Positions 1 to 8,720 are shown, counted from the stretch's first letter. The stretch: DNA of 64,000 nucleotides from Acidaminobacterium chupaoyuni (GCA_047936785.1 CP176394.1); one strand, 5' to 3'. A program made the numbers and translations. Notes: generated from the letters alone by a model not told the origin.

Positions 1-719
1 TACGGGTCGATCATGTTCACATCGTTCAGATCGGCCGTGGCGGCTTCATAAGCCAGGTTCACCGGATGTTTCAGCGGCAGGTTCCAAACAGGGAAAGTTT
101 CGAACTTTGCATATCCGGCGTTCACGCCGCGTTTATATTCATGGTAAAGCTGAGAAAGGCAGGTGGCCATTTTGCCGCTGCCGGGGCCCGGCGCGGTGAC
201 CACCACCAGCGGGCGGGTGGTTTCGATATATTCGTTTTTGCCATAGCCTTCGTCGCTGACGATCAAAGGCACATTAGAGGGATAGCCCGGAATGCGGTAA
301 TGCAGGAAAACTTTCAAGCCAAGATGTTCCAGTTTCTTTTTAAAGGCATCCGCCGCGGCTTGTCCATTATATTGGGTGATGACCACGCTGCCGACATATA
401 ATCCAATGCCGCGAAACGCATCGATCAAGCGCAGCACATCCGCATCATAAGTGATGCCAAGATCCCCGCGCAACTTGTTGCTTTCGATATCTGCGGCGCC
501 GATCACGACCACGATCTCTGCTTTATCCGCCATGGTTTTCAACATTCTGACTTTGCTGTCGGGTTCAAAACCGGGCAGCACACGGGAAGCATGGTAATCA
601 TCAAACAGCTTTCCGCCGAATTCCAAGTAAAGTTTACCGCCAAAATGATTGATGCGCTTTAAGATCTGCTCGGATTGCATTTTCAGATACGCATCGTTGT
701 CAAAACCAATTTTTGCCAT
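1..719 (-). CDS. DUF1846 (UPF0371) family protein, partial
   Basis: The reading frame starts at an ATG at 719 and runs off the left edge, so only about the first 240 residues are present; family members are usually about 500 residues. The N-terminus MAKIGFDNDAYLKMQSEQ and the segments YLEFGGKL, GDLGITYDADVLRLID, VVTAPGPGSGK and LSQLYHEYKRG match the DUF1846 family as I know it. APGPGSGK looks like a nucleotide-binding loop. Function in the cell is not established. It is transcribed alone, away from its neighbour, from a SigA-type promoter at 754-782. The family assignment rests on remembered family sequence, not on a search. Confidence 0.85.
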   Translation of the reverse strand, partial: MAKIGFDNDAYLKMQSEQILKRINHFGGKLYLEFGGKLFDDYHASRVLPGFEPDSKVRMLKTMADKAEIVVVIGAADIESNKLRGDLGITYDADVLRLIDAFRGIGLYVGSVVITQYNGQAAADAFKKKLEHLGLKVFLHYRIPGYPSNVPLIVSDEGYGKNEYIETTRPLVVVTAPGPGSGKMATCLSQLYHEYKRGVNAGYAKFETFPVWNLPLKHPVNLAYEAATADLNDVNMIDP

Positions 720-753
720 AGCTTATCCCCTCCATTTTTTAAATAACCTATAT

Positions 754-782
754 ATTTTATCATCGCGTCTGCTCTTTTTCAA
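754..782 (-). promoter_or_regulatory. SigA-type promoter of the DUF1846 gene
   Basis: On the minus strand TTGAAA (777-782) and TAAAAT (754-759) are separated by exactly 17 bases. The -10 box is 35 bases upstream of the start codon at 719. Confidence 0.5.
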
Positions 783-850
783 TTGACTAAAATTCCAAAA
801 AAGCGATAGAGGTTTACAGCATTTTTATTCATACAAATAGTTTTATGAAA

Positions 851-1468
851 TTACGGTAAAAATTTTGCTCCCAAAGCTCTGGCCATATCGATCGCCTGCT
901 GCACATCGATGGTTGTCCCTTTAAAATCGGCGCCCAAAATATCTGTTCCCGCGATGTTGCTTTCGCGAAGATCGCTGCCGCGAAAGCTTGCGCCGCTGAT
1001 CACGGCCCCTTCAAAATTGCAGTTATAAATTCTGCAGTTTTCAAGCCTTGCCCGGTTAAAATCGGCGCCCTTGAAATTAATGTTTTCAAGATGCGTCTTA
1101 TGCAGATCCGCTTCTCTTAAATCGGTATAAGACCAATCTCCGCCGTTGATCTGCATATTCTGGGTATCGGCCCCGATGAAAATAGAACCTGTGAGTTTGC
1201 AGTTTTCAAAAACAGCCGAAAACAATCTGGCATATTGAAAAGTGCAGTTGATGAACGCACAGTTTTTTAAAACCGCGCCGTTGAAGCGGCTGCCGTGAAA
1301 GCGGCATTTTTCAAAAGCGCAGTGTTCAAAACACACTTCTGAAAAATCCGCCCCGTCAAAACGGCAATTATGGAATTTTTTGCCTGATAACTGCTGTTCT
1401 TCCCCATGTATGCCTGAAAAATCCTGTGAATCAAAGGGCTCTTCCCCACCGTTTAAAATGCGTTCCAT
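851..1468 (-). CDS. pentapeptide-repeat protein
   Basis: 205 residues. From about residue 25 onward the protein is built of tandem A(D/N)LXX/F-type pentapeptides (for example FDGADFSEVCFEHCAFEK and FKGADFNRARLENCRIYN), the pattern that folds into a right-handed quadrilateral beta-helix. Cys, Asn and Phe are frequent at the inward positions. No other domain, signal peptide or membrane segment is visible, so it is probably cytoplasmic. Members of the family include gyrase-protecting proteins, but nothing in the sequence says that this one is. The ATG at 1468 is preceded by GGAGGTG at a good distance. It lies just downstream of the ZIP transporter gene on the same strand (42 bases) and could be cotranscribed with it. 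Confidence 0.85.
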   Translation of the reverse strand: MERILNGGEEPFDSQDFSGIHGEEQQLSGKKFHNCRFDGADFSEVCFEHCAFEKCRFHGSRFNGAVLKNCAFINCTFQYARLFSAVFENCKLTGSIFIGADTQNMQINGGDWSYTDLREADLHKTHLENINFKGADFNRARLENCRIYNCNFEGAVISGASFRGSDLRESNIAGTDILGADFKGTTIDVQQAIDMARALGAKFLP

Positions 1469-1510
1469 TTAGAACACCTCCATTTTCTCTCCATGCGGCG
1501 GCCGACGCCG

Positions 1511-2245
1511 TTAATGAATATGGAAAGAAGTTAAAACATACGCCAGAAACAGGCCCGCCAATAAACAAGCCGCGGGCAGCCCCCAGAAATTCTTCCGCTC
1601 GTCTTTTTGAACGGAAAGCTCATAGCAGGAAGCAAATAGCATTGACCCCGCCGCAGTGGCAAGGAACAGCGCTGTAACGATCGAAGGAAGCTCCCCGCAA
1701 AAACCGCCCAGCGCCGCCCCGATCACCAAAGGAACGCCCGACAAGGCGGCCAGAAGCACAGCCTTGATGTTTTTCATGCCGCTCTGGATCATGGGCAGCG
1801 CCACGGCAAGGCCGCCGGGAATATTATGCATGGCGATCAGCCACGCACGGGAAACCGCCATGTTGTTTTCAAAACCCGCGCCGATCACAAAGCCTTCCGG
1901 CAGATTATGCAGCATCAGCGCCAGCAGCACAACGATGCCCGTTTTTGCCATTTTTTTATCGGCAACATCTTTTTCCCGATTTTCGCCCAGTTTTTCCAAA
2001 GCTTCGGCAAGCCACACCAGCATAACGCCGCAAAGCAGCCCCGCCGCAATGACCCACCAAGAGCCTAATTCCAAGGCTTCGGGCAGTAAATCGAAAAAGC
2101 TCATTCCCAGCATGACACCGGCGGTGAAATGCAGCATCGGCTCCATCCTTTTTTTGCCGATACCGGGAAAAGTGGCGAAAAGCCCTCCGATTCCCGTTCC
2201 TAAAATACCTGACAAAACTGCCAGGAAAACAGCATTTTGAACCAT
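1511..2245 (-). CDS. ZIP family metal transporter
   Basis: 244 residues, almost entirely hydrophobic with about eight predicted membrane segments. The hallmark HNLPEGFVIG lies in the middle and HNIPGGLAVALP follows in the next helix; these histidines and the glutamate form the metal pathway of ZIP proteins. A short charged loop (EKLGENREKDVADKK) lies before HNLPEG, where the variable loop between helices 3 and 4 is expected. The likely role is uptake of a divalent metal such as zinc or iron across the cytoplasmic membrane. The ATG start at 2245 has an upstream AAGGAAG. No metalloregulator gene is adjacent. Confidence 0.9.
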   Translation of the reverse strand: MVQNAVFLAVLSGILGTGIGGLFATFPGIGKKRMEPMLHFTAGVMLGMSFFDLLPEALELGSWWVIAAGLLCGVMLVWLAEALEKLGENREKDVADKKMAKTGIVVLLALMLHNLPEGFVIGAGFENNMAVSRAWLIAMHNIPGGLAVALPMIQSGMKNIKAVLLAALSGVPLVIGAALGGFCGELPSIVTALFLATAAGSMLFASCYELSVQKDERKNFWGLPAACLLAGLFLAYVLTSFHIH

Positions 2246-2436
2246 GAATCATTCTTCCTTTGCGCAAATATTCTTTCTCCATTTTTATGGATACTTAAGT
2301 TATAATATGCCTTTTTTTTCATCCTTACAACCCGCCCCCGGGGGGAGGCTCATGGAAAAAGTCGGCTTGCTTTTTTCGTTTTGTGCTTTATAATATTTAT
2401 CATTATGTCGTTATTTGCGAAAGGAATTCCACCCTT

Positions 2437-3462
2437 ATGCCGAACCTGCCTTCTTTAAGCCCTCTGCTGCTGCACTGGTATGATCGCCATGCGCGCGTTT
2501 TGCCCTGGCGTTCCGATCCGACCCCTTATCATGTCTGGCTTTCCGAGATCATGCTTCAGCAGACGCGCGTTGAAGCGGGGCTTGCTTATTATAATCGCTT
2601 TCTCGGTGAGGTTCCTGATATCCGCTCGCTGGCGGAGCTGCCCGAAGAGCGGCTGATGAAGCTATGGGAAGGCTTGGGTTATTATAACCGAGCCCGCAAC
2701 CTTCAAAAAGCTGCTGGCGTGGTGATGAGCGAATACCACGGCGAGCTTCCGGCTGACCCGCTTGTTTTAAAAAAGCTGCCCGGCATCGGCGATTATACCG
2801 CGGGGGCCATCGCATCCATCGCTTTTGGGATAAAAGCCCCGGCGGTGGACGGAAATGTTTTGCGAGTTTTTTCACGCTTATCGGCTGATGGCCGCGATCT
2901 ATCCGACCGGGCCGTTCGCCGCGAGATCGAAACCCTTGTTGAAGCGGCTCTGCCCGAAGAACGCTGCGGTGATTTCAACCAGGCTTTGATGGATCTGGGC
3001 GCCACCGTTTGCCTCCCCAACGGAAAGCCGGCTTGCTCCGCCTGCCCTTTTGCCGGCCTGTGTGAGGCGCATAAACAGCAAAAAGAATGTGAATTCCCCT
3101 TTAAACCGCCTAAAAAGGCCCGCCCTGTGGAAGAACGCACCGTGCTGCGCTTTCGTTTTGAAGATCGCTTTTTATTGCATCAGCGCCCGTCGACAGGGCT
3201 TTTGCGCGGCCAGTGGGAACTGCCCGCCCTGCCCGGCATCCTGACGAAAGAAGAAGTGCTCGACCGGCTTGAGAGCAAGCCCCTTGAAATCCGTGTTCTT
3301 TCATCCGCCAAACATATTTTCACCCATATCGAATGGAAGATGATCGGTTATGAGATCATCTTAAAAGAAAAAACGCAGTGGCCCGAAAGCAGATGGGTGA
3401 CCAAAAGCGAACTGGAAAACACAGTTGCCCTGCCCTCTGCCTTTCGCGCTTATATTCCATAA
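2437..3462 (+). CDS. mutY: A/G-specific adenine DNA glycosylase MutY
   Basis: 341 residues. MutY removes adenine mispaired with 8-oxoguanine. The N-terminal glycosylase domain has SEIMLQQTRV with the catalytic Glu37, a helix-hairpin-helix LPGIGDYTAGAIASIAFG, and Asp138 in VDGNVLRVFSR; both positions coincide with E. coli MutY. The 4Fe-4S cluster ligands are C-x7-C-x2-C-x5-C. The C-terminal 110 residues form the NUDIX-like 8-oxoG recognition domain (SAKHIFTHIEW). The start at 2437 was chosen over an earlier in-frame ATG at 2383 because AAAGGA lies just before it and the protein then begins at the usual place. The gene stands alone and converges with the cold-shock gene. Confidence 0.95.
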   Translation: MPNLPSLSPLLLHWYDRHARVLPWRSDPTPYHVWLSEIMLQQTRVEAGLAYYNRFLGEVPDIRSLAELPEERLMKLWEGLGYYNRARNLQKAAGVVMSEYHGELPADPLVLKKLPGIGDYTAGAIASIAFGIKAPAVDGNVLRVFSRLSADGRDLSDRAVRREIETLVEAALPEERCGDFNQALMDLGATVCLPNGKPACSACPFAGLCEAHKQQKECEFPFKPPKKARPVEERTVLRFRFEDRFLLHQRPSTGLLRGQWELPALPGILTKEEVLDRLESKPLEIRVLSSAKHIFTHIEWKMIGYEIILKEKTQWPESRWVTKSELENTVALPSAFRAYIP

Positions 3463-3480
3463 TTTTACATTACAGCAATG

Positions 3481-3519
3481 AAAAAATGCCGCAGCTCTTC
3501 TCTGTGAAAGAACTGCGGC
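3481..3519 (-). terminator. terminator of the cold-shock gene
   Basis: GCCGCAG (3488-3494) pairs with CTGCGGC (3513-3519); on the minus strand it is followed by TTTTTT (3481-3486). Confidence 0.75.
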
Positions 3520-3533
3520 ACTTATTTTATGGT

Positions 3534-3734
3534 TTAGAGAGTTGTGACATTGGCAGCCTGAGCGCCGCGATTGCCTTCAACGATTTCGAACTGAACGCGC
3601 TGGCCTTCGTTCAAGGATTTATATCCTTCAGCCTGGATCGCCGAGAAATGAACGAAAACATCTTCGCCGCCGTCGGTGGAAATAAAGCCATAACCTTTTT
3701 CTGCGTTAAACCATTTTACTGTACCTGTATGCAT
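3534..3734 (-). CDS. cold-shock domain protein
   Basis: 66 residues, the normal length for CspA-family proteins. It carries the RNP1-like KGYGFIS and RNP2-like VFVHFSAI motifs that bind single-stranded nucleic acid. The role is that of an RNA chaperone or cold-inducible factor in the cytoplasm. The ATG at 3734 is preceded by AGGAGG. A SigA-type promoter at 3867-3895 implies a leader of about 125 bases containing a long hairpin; this fits the structured leaders known for cold-shock mRNAs. Confidence 0.95.
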   Translation of the reverse strand: MHTGTVKWFNAEKGYGFISTDGGEDVFVHFSAIQAEGYKSLNEGQRVQFEIVEGNRGAQAANVTTL

Positions 3735-3774
3735 AGTGGTACCTCCTAAAAAAATATCATATTTTGCTGCCTAT

Positions 3775-3834
3775 AAAAAATCACATGACCACAATCATTT
3801 TGCAAGAGCTGAAAATGATTTGTTGACCATGTGA
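3775..3834 (-). promoter_or_regulatory. leader hairpin with U-run upstream of the cold-shock gene
   Basis: On the minus strand an imperfect stem of about 21 base pairs (arms 3814-3834 and 3781-3801, TCACATGG with CATGTGA at its base) is followed directly by six T (3775-3780). It lies between the promoter and the ribosome binding site, so it has the form of an attenuator. This is an inference from sequence only. Confidence 0.5.
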
Positions 3835-3866
3835 AATCAATTTCTAAACACTCAAAATACTTGTTT

Positions 3867-3895
3867 AGTATAACTTATATTTTTTGCCAATGCAA
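3867..3895 (-). promoter_or_regulatory. SigA-type promoter of the cold-shock gene
   Basis: Minus-strand TTGCAT (3890-3895), 17-base spacer, TATACT (3867-3872). Confidence 0.5.
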
Positions 3896-4018
3896 GCCTT
3901 TCACAAACTTTTTACATTTTCATTCAATAAAGCAGGCTTGCTTCATCCTTCACAGTATTTCTCTTTTGAGGCTGTTTATTCCCGCTTTTTCAGTTGTTTT
4001 AAAAAATAAAAAACGACG

Positions 4019-4438
4019 CTACAATTGGTTGGAACTATCGGTTTCACCGTTTTCCTGTTGTTCTGCGGCCGGGCAGGTTTTCACGATAAAGCAAAAAGCG
4101 ATCATATGCACCGCCCACACAACAAGCAGAGAAATTCTTCCGATCAGAGCGTTTCGCATAAAGGCAAAACCGATTATCATCAAAAAAGAAACCGTCACCA
4201 TCACGCGGATCTTGGCTTTTTGGGTCATCCCTCTGCCTTGCGCAAAACTTTCTAAATTGTTCCGATAAAGTTTTGTGCTTTTGAACCAGGTATCCATCCT
4301 CTGTGAACTTCTGGCGAAGCAAAATGCGGCCGCCATCAGAAAAGGTACGGTGGGCAAAACCGGCAGAACCGCGCCCAAAGCCCCAAGCCCCAGCATCACG
4401 CTGCCAATAGCCATATAAATAATTTTTGAAAGTTTCAC
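4019..4438 (-). CDS. DUF454 (YbaN-like) inner membrane protein
   Basis: 139 residues. The N-terminal helix plus LPVLPTVPFLMAAAFCFARSS is the conserved core of DUF454/YbaN proteins. It is followed by an amphipathic stretch (MDTWFKSTKLYRNNLESF), two further membrane helices and a short polar tail. Function is unknown. The start is taken as the GTG at 4438, eight bases after GGAGGG. An inverted repeat resembling metalloregulator boxes lies 153 bases upstream. Confidence 0.85.
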   Translation of the reverse strand: MKLSKIIYMAIGSVMLGLGALGAVLPVLPTVPFLMAAAFCFARSSQRMDTWFKSTKLYRNNLESFAQGRGMTQKAKIRVMVTVSFLMIIGFAFMRNALIGRISLLVVWAVHMIAFCFIVKTCPAAEQQENGETDSSNQL

Positions 4439-4590
4439 ACATTCCCTCCTTCATCAACATCATATACTATGCATGCTTTGCGCTTCCATTGCGGCTTCCC
4501 GCTTTATCTGTTAAAGCTTTTTCATATAGTTCCGTCATGGGCTGTGAGGCAAAGACATTTGTGGCGCATGAAACAAATTTCCGCCGCCAT

Positions 4591-4608
4591 AGTTAGTTTT
4601 AGCTAACT
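4591..4608. promoter_or_regulatory. inverted repeat, possible metalloregulator box
   Basis: AGTTAG and CTAACT are separated by six bases (TTTTAG). The TTAG...CTAA half-sites resemble DtxR/IdeR-type operators. It lies in the 465-bp gap between the divergent DUF454 and histidine kinase genes. Weak evidence. Confidence 0.3.
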
Positions 4609-4620
4609 TCATGCTGTTAA

Positions 4621-4657
4621 AAACGCCGCATTTCCATTCATGCGAAAAGCGGCGTTT
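4621..4657. terminator. orphan bidirectional terminator hairpin
   Basis: AAACGCCGC (4621-4629) pairs with GCGGCGTTT (4649-4657); T-rich sequence follows on the plus strand and TTTTT on the minus strand. The flanking genes diverge from this gap, so the hairpin belongs to no recognised transcript. It may end a small RNA. The remainder of the gap, 4658-4903, shows no further feature. Confidence 0.5.
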
Positions 4658-4903
4658 TCTTCCCTTTTTTGAACTCTATCATAGATCATTATTTATTGTC
4701 AACAGATTTCAACTTAAATAATCAACTGGCTCGCACAAATATATAACTCTCAAAATTCATAAAAGCACTGGCGGAAATGATAGAAATATCACAGAAAAAT
4801 TGTTTTTTGGCGGACTTCGCACTTGAAAATATTGCGTTTTCTATATATCATTGTAATTAGGATTATAAGCTCAAAAAGAAATAAAAGCAGGAGATGTTCT
4901 ATC

Positions 4904-7315
4904 ATGCTTGAAATAGAAGGTCTTACCGATATTCAGCGGCGAAATTATGAAATTCTGCCTATTCCTCTTTGCGTGCTGCACGCCTTTGAAGATGAATACC
5001 GTCTGCTTCTCGTTTCAGATGGAATGTGTTCTCTGCTGGGGAAAAGCCGCGAGGAAATTACCCGTTTTGACGGCGCTTTGCTGGAACTGGTCGCCCCTGA
5101 AGATCGCGGCATCGCCCGCGCGGCCGCTGAATATGCGCGGATGTCACCCAAGGCAGAAAGCCGCGTTACTTATCGCCTGCGCTGCGCTTCGGGCGATACA
5201 CGCGTTACCTGCAGCGGCATGGCCGAGCGCCAGACAAACGGTTCTTTTTTGATCTATCTCTATTTTTCCGGTCTGCCCGGCAAAGACGGTGCCGCCATCG
5301 GCGCACAGATTTTGCCCAAAACGGCCACCGCTGCGGAATCGGAACCCGCCGTACTGCGGCAGAACAGCGATTATTACCGCATCGCCACTTGGCACAGCGA
5401 TCTCACCGATAATCGCATTCTTTCTTATGAAGCCATACAAGCGCGCGCGTTGGTGCTGGACCCCGCGCTTTCTTATGATGATGCCGCCAAACGGATGGGC
5501 GCGGCGCCCCATTCACCGGAAGACCAGCAGAAGCTCACCGCTTTGCTGGATCGCACGGCTCTGCTTTCAAACTATCAGCAAGGCCGCGTTTCTTTTGCGC
5601 TTCAATATCGGCGCGATGAAGACGGCCAAATGCCGTTTTGGGTTTCCCTGACGCTGCGCACCTTCCAATCCGCCGCAAACGGCCATGTGGAATGTGTGAT
5701 TACAGCCTTCGATGTCACAGAAAAGATCCTTGAAACACAGCTGATCTCACGCTTCACCATGATGGGATATGAAGTGGTAGGGCTTTTGGGAGTACCTTCG
5801 CGCCAGGTACGCTATTTTCGGCTGAAACCCATGCATTTTGGCATGCTGTTTGAACATTATGAAGATTACTTCGAATCGATCGAAGGCGATCTGGAGAAAG
5901 TGATCGCCCCGGATCAGCGGGCCGCCGTAAGCCGCGCCCTGCGCCTTGAAACCATTCTCGATGCTTTGCGTGAAGCGCCCAGCTATGATTTTTCTTTCGA
6001 AGTGACCACCAGCGATGGCCGCCATCGCCACAAGCTGCTGCAGTTTTCTTATTTAGATGAAGCAAGAGATACCATTTTCTTATGCAAATCGGATACCACC
6101 AGCCAATATCAGCTGGAGCATGAACAGATCAGCCGCCTGAGAGAAGCCAAACTTGAGGCAGATCAGGCCAATGCGGCAAAATCCACTTTTTTGGCCAGCA
6201 TGAGCCATGACCTGCGTACGCCGCTTAACGGCATTATCGGCTTTACAGATCTGGCTCTCGGCGAAACAGACCCCGCGCGAAAACAGGAATATCTTCACAA
6301 AGTGCGTTCTTCCGGCACTCTTCTGCTGGATCTTGTAAACGATACGCTGGAACTTTCCCGCATCGAAAGCGGCAAAGCGGCGCTTTCGCCGGAAGCGGTG
6401 AATCTGCGCAGTATGGCCGAAACCGTTTTCACGGCGCTGCAGCCTTCTGCTGAAATCAAATCGCTTCACTTTATCGCCGATCTCACAGCCTGCCCGGATG
6501 TTACCGTCTGGGTTGACCGACTTAAATTTCAAAAAGTGTTTCTCAATCTGCTTTCCAACGCCATCAAATATACCCCCTCCGGCGGCACGGTCCGCGCCGC
6601 CATTTCATGGGAAGAAAACCCTGCCGATGGTTTTGCCTGTCATGTATCCGTGCAGGATACCGGCATCGGCATCCGCCCGGAATTTTTGCCGCATATTTTC
6701 GAAAGCTTTTCACAAGAGCGCCGCACTGAAACAAAAAACATCCTCGGCACAGGCCTGGGGCTTGCCATCGTGAAGCGAACGGTAAAGCTGATGGGCGGCA
6801 CAGTCACCGTGGAAAGCCGCATAAACGAAGGTTCCGCTTTCCGTGTGGCGCTGCCCCTTTCCCTTGCCAGCCCCAACCAGCAGCCCGAAAATGAGGATGA
6901 CCTGCCCGTCGAAAGCCTCGCGGGGCGCATCGTGCTGTTATGTGAAGATAACCCGCTCAACACCGAAATTGCGCGGATGCTGCTGCAAAATCAAGATCTC
7001 ACGGTGGAAAGCGCGGCTAACGGGCTTTTGGGCGTTGAAAAATTCAAAGCCTCTGCCGTTGGATATTATTCGGCTGTTCTGATGGATATCCGTATGCCTG
7101 AAATGGATGGCTATGAAGCCACACGCGCGATTCGTGCGCTGCCCCGTCAGGATGCCGCCGCCGTGCCGATCATTGCCATGACGGCCGATGCATTCGATGA
7201 AGATATCCGCAACTGCCGTGACGCGGGCATGAACGATCATTTGACGAAGCCTATCGACCCCAATCACCTGTTCCGGGTGCTCAAAAAGCAACTCAGTCAT
7301 CCGGCAAACGCTTAG
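4904..7315 (+). CDS. hybrid sensor histidine kinase with PAS-like domains and receiver
   Basis: 803 residues, no membrane segment, so a cytoplasmic sensor. The first 400 residues hold PAS-like modules: one from residue 15 (LPIPLCVLHAFEDEYRLLLVS), a second around 180-310 and a third around 310-410. The HisKA helix SMSHDLRTPLNG carries His435. The ATPase domain has NLLSNAIKYTP, DTGIGI and GTGLGLAI. The receiver domain at about 670-800 has the phospho-acceptor Asp728 in VLMDIRMPEMDG and the conserved Lys in LTKPID. It has no output domain, so phosphate would pass to another protein. The start at 4904 follows AGGAGA; the longer frame from 4823 adds a basic unconserved leader without an RBS. No partner regulator is adjacent. 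Confidence 0.9.
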   Translation: MLEIEGLTDIQRRNYEILPIPLCVLHAFEDEYRLLLVSDGMCSLLGKSREEITRFDGALLELVAPEDRGIARAAAEYARMSPKAESRVTYRLRCASGDTRVTCSGMAERQTNGSFLIYLYFSGLPGKDGAAIGAQILPKTATAAESEPAVLRQNSDYYRIATWHSDLTDNRILSYEAIQARALVLDPALSYDDAAKRMGAAPHSPEDQQKLTALLDRTALLSNYQQGRVSFALQYRRDEDGQMPFWVSLTLRTFQSAANGHVECVITAFDVTEKILETQLISRFTMMGYEVVGLLGVPSRQVRYFRLKPMHFGMLFEHYEDYFESIEGDLEKVIAPDQRAAVSRALRLETILDALREAPSYDFSFEVTTSDGRHRHKLLQFSYLDEARDTIFLCKSDTTSQYQLEHEQISRLREAKLEADQANAAKSTFLASMSHDLRTPLNGIIGFTDLALGETDPARKQEYLHKVRSSGTLLLDLVNDTLELSRIESGKAALSPEAVNLRSMAETVFTALQPSAEIKSLHFIADLTACPDVTVWVDRLKFQKVFLNLLSNAIKYTPSGGTVRAAISWEENPADGFACHVSVQDTGIGIRPEFLPHIFESFSQERRTETKNILGTGLGLAIVKRTVKLMGGTVTVESRINEGSAFRVALPLSLASPNQQPENEDDLPVESLAGRIVLLCEDNPLNTEIARMLLQNQDLTVESAANGLLGVEKFKASAVGYYSAVLMDIRMPEMDGYEATRAIRALPRQDAAAVPIIAMTADAFDEDIRNCRDAGMNDHLTKPIDPNHLFRVLKKQLSHPANA

Positions 7316-7345
7316 TTTTGCCGCTTTATTCCTTTCACTATGCAA

Positions 7346-7385
7346 AACAGCGCCTCGCAAAATCAAATTGCGAAGCGCTGTTTTT
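7346..7385. terminator. terminator between the hybrid kinase and the SDR gene
   Basis: AACAGCGC-C-TCGCAA pairs with TTGCGA-A-GCGCTGTT, followed by T5 on the plus strand (7381-7385). It lies between converging genes and can serve both. Confidence 0.7.
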
Positions 7386-7445
7386 AATTTGTTCCCAGTT
7401 CCTGCAAACAAAGCGTGGTTGCAAAAAGACCCGCTTTTCAACACA

Positions 7446-8168
7446 TCAGGCATCCTGCCGTGTGTCGGCGATCTGGATCTGCCGCAGGTTGACGCCCTGC
7501 GGCAGTTCATAAGCAAAACGAATGGTTTTCGCCACATCCCGGGCAGTGATGCTGTCGGCGCCCACGGTTTCTTTCCACTGCAAGTATCCCGCCTTGATCT
7601 CTTCGCTTGTGGTATGCCCCAGTAATTCGGTCGCAACCGCGCCGGGGCACACTGTGATCACACGCACATTATAGGCAGAAAGTTCGCCGCGGGCAACCTC
7701 TGAAAGGCCGACGACTCCATATTTTGAAGCACAATAGGCCGCGTGATTTTCGAAAGGTTTCACCCCTGCCAAAGAAGAAAGATTGACGATTGTTCCGCTT
7801 TGGCGGGCTTTCATATCGTTCATCACGATCTGCATGCCGTTCATTACGCCCATCACATTCGTGTTGAGCATCGTCTGCCATTCGCCCGGTTCCTGCGATT
7901 CCAGATTCCCCAGCAGCATGACCCCTGCATTATTGATGATCAGATCCGTCTTGCCCCAAATGGCTTCCGCCCTGCGCACAGCCGCTTCAAACGCTGCACG
8001 GTCGGTCACATCCACCTGTTCGCACATGGCGTTTTTCAGGTGCAATGCTTCAAGGCGCTCTAATCGCCTCGCAAGAAGCAGCAGCGGGTGACCTGCTTGA
8101 TTGAATTCAACGGCAAGCGCCTGCCCAAACCCCGAGCTTGCCCCGGTTATAACGATCAACGGTTTCAT
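7446..8168 (-). CDS. short-chain dehydrogenase/reductase
   Basis: 240 residues, a classical SDR length. The cofactor motif TGASSGFG is at residues 8-15, the structural NNAG follows in LIINNAGVM, and the catalytic Ser, Tyr and Lys appear in NLSSLAG and YCASKYG. An Arg-Arg pair after beta-strand 2 (LLLARRLERLE) suggests NADP(H) preference. The substrate cannot be told. A longer frame extends upstream to 8636, but the ATG at 8168 is preceded by AAGGAG at six bases and the family fold starts there. The gene diverges from a HxlR regulator that probably controls it; a perfect 8-bp-arm palindrome lies between them. Confidence 0.9.
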   Translation of the reverse strand: MKPLIVITGASSGFGQALAVEFNQAGHPLLLLARRLERLEALHLKNAMCEQVDVTDRAAFEAAVRRAEAIWGKTDLIINNAGVMLLGNLESQEPGEWQTMLNTNVMGVMNGMQIVMNDMKARQSGTIVNLSSLAGVKPFENHAAYCASKYGVVGLSEVARGELSAYNVRVITVCPGAVATELLGHTTSEEIKAGYLQWKETVGADSITARDVAKTIRFAYELPQGVNLRQIQIADTRQDA

Positions 8169-8263
8169 AAAATACTCCTTTACAAAATGCTTTTCGATCT
8201 CTATACTGTTTGAGTAATTATAATCATAATCAACATAAAAACAAGTACGCAGTATTTTTGCAT

Positions 8264-8285
8264 ATAGTGAATTACATTTCACTAT
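8264..8285. promoter_or_regulatory. probable HxlR operator
   Basis: ATAGTGAA (8264-8271) and TTCACTAT (8278-8285) form a perfect inverted repeat around six bases, directly before the AGGAGG of the HxlR gene and within the gap shared with the SDR gene. Confidence 0.5.
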
Positions 8286-8297
8286 TAGGAGGATCTC

Positions 8298-8654
8298 ATG
8301 GATAAAATCAAAGTGACCTGTGAAATGGAAGTTACGCTGAAAATGATCGGCGGGATCTGCAAACCGCTGATCCTCTATTCCCTGACAGAAGACGGCACCA
8401 AACGGTTTTGCCAGCTGCTGCGCGAAATCACCGTTGTTTCTCAGCGCACATTGACCAACCAGCTTCGTGAACTGGAGGCCGATGGGCTTATCTCGCGCAA
8501 GGTATACGCAGAAGTTCCGCCCAAGGTGGAATATTCCATCACCGAAAAGGGCAGATCTTTGTTCCCGATTCTTGAATCGATGTGCGAATGGGGCGAAAAA
8601 AATATGGATGACCGCTTTGAATTGACAAACCCGCAATGCGGCTGCCCTGAATAA
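8298..8654 (+). CDS. HxlR family transcriptional regulator
   Basis: 118 residues, normal for the family. The core shows the winged-helix pattern of HxlR proteins: GGICKPLILYSL, FCQLLREITVVSQRTLTNQLRELEADGLI (recognition helix) and PPKVEYSITEKGRSLFPIL (wing). The Cys near residue 8 and the Cys pair near the C-terminus (PQCGCPE) could sense thiol-reactive compounds as in some HxlR members; this is inference. Start at ATG 8298 after AGGAGG. It is divergent from the SDR gene and most likely regulates it and itself. Confidence 0.9.
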   Translation: MDKIKVTCEMEVTLKMIGGICKPLILYSLTEDGTKRFCQLLREITVVSQRTLTNQLRELEADGLISRKVYAEVPPKVEYSITEKGRSLFPILESMCEWGEKNMDDRFELTNPQCGCPE

Positions 8655-8720
8655 CGGCCGTCAGCAGTGGTATGCAAGCTGTTTTGGCTTTTTATATTTA
8701 TAAACATTTTTTGCTGTGAA

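Noticed and set aside
7446..8636. 396-aa SDR start at 8636
   Set aside because: The extension crosses the divergent HxlR gene; a proper RBS and SDR fold begin at 8168.
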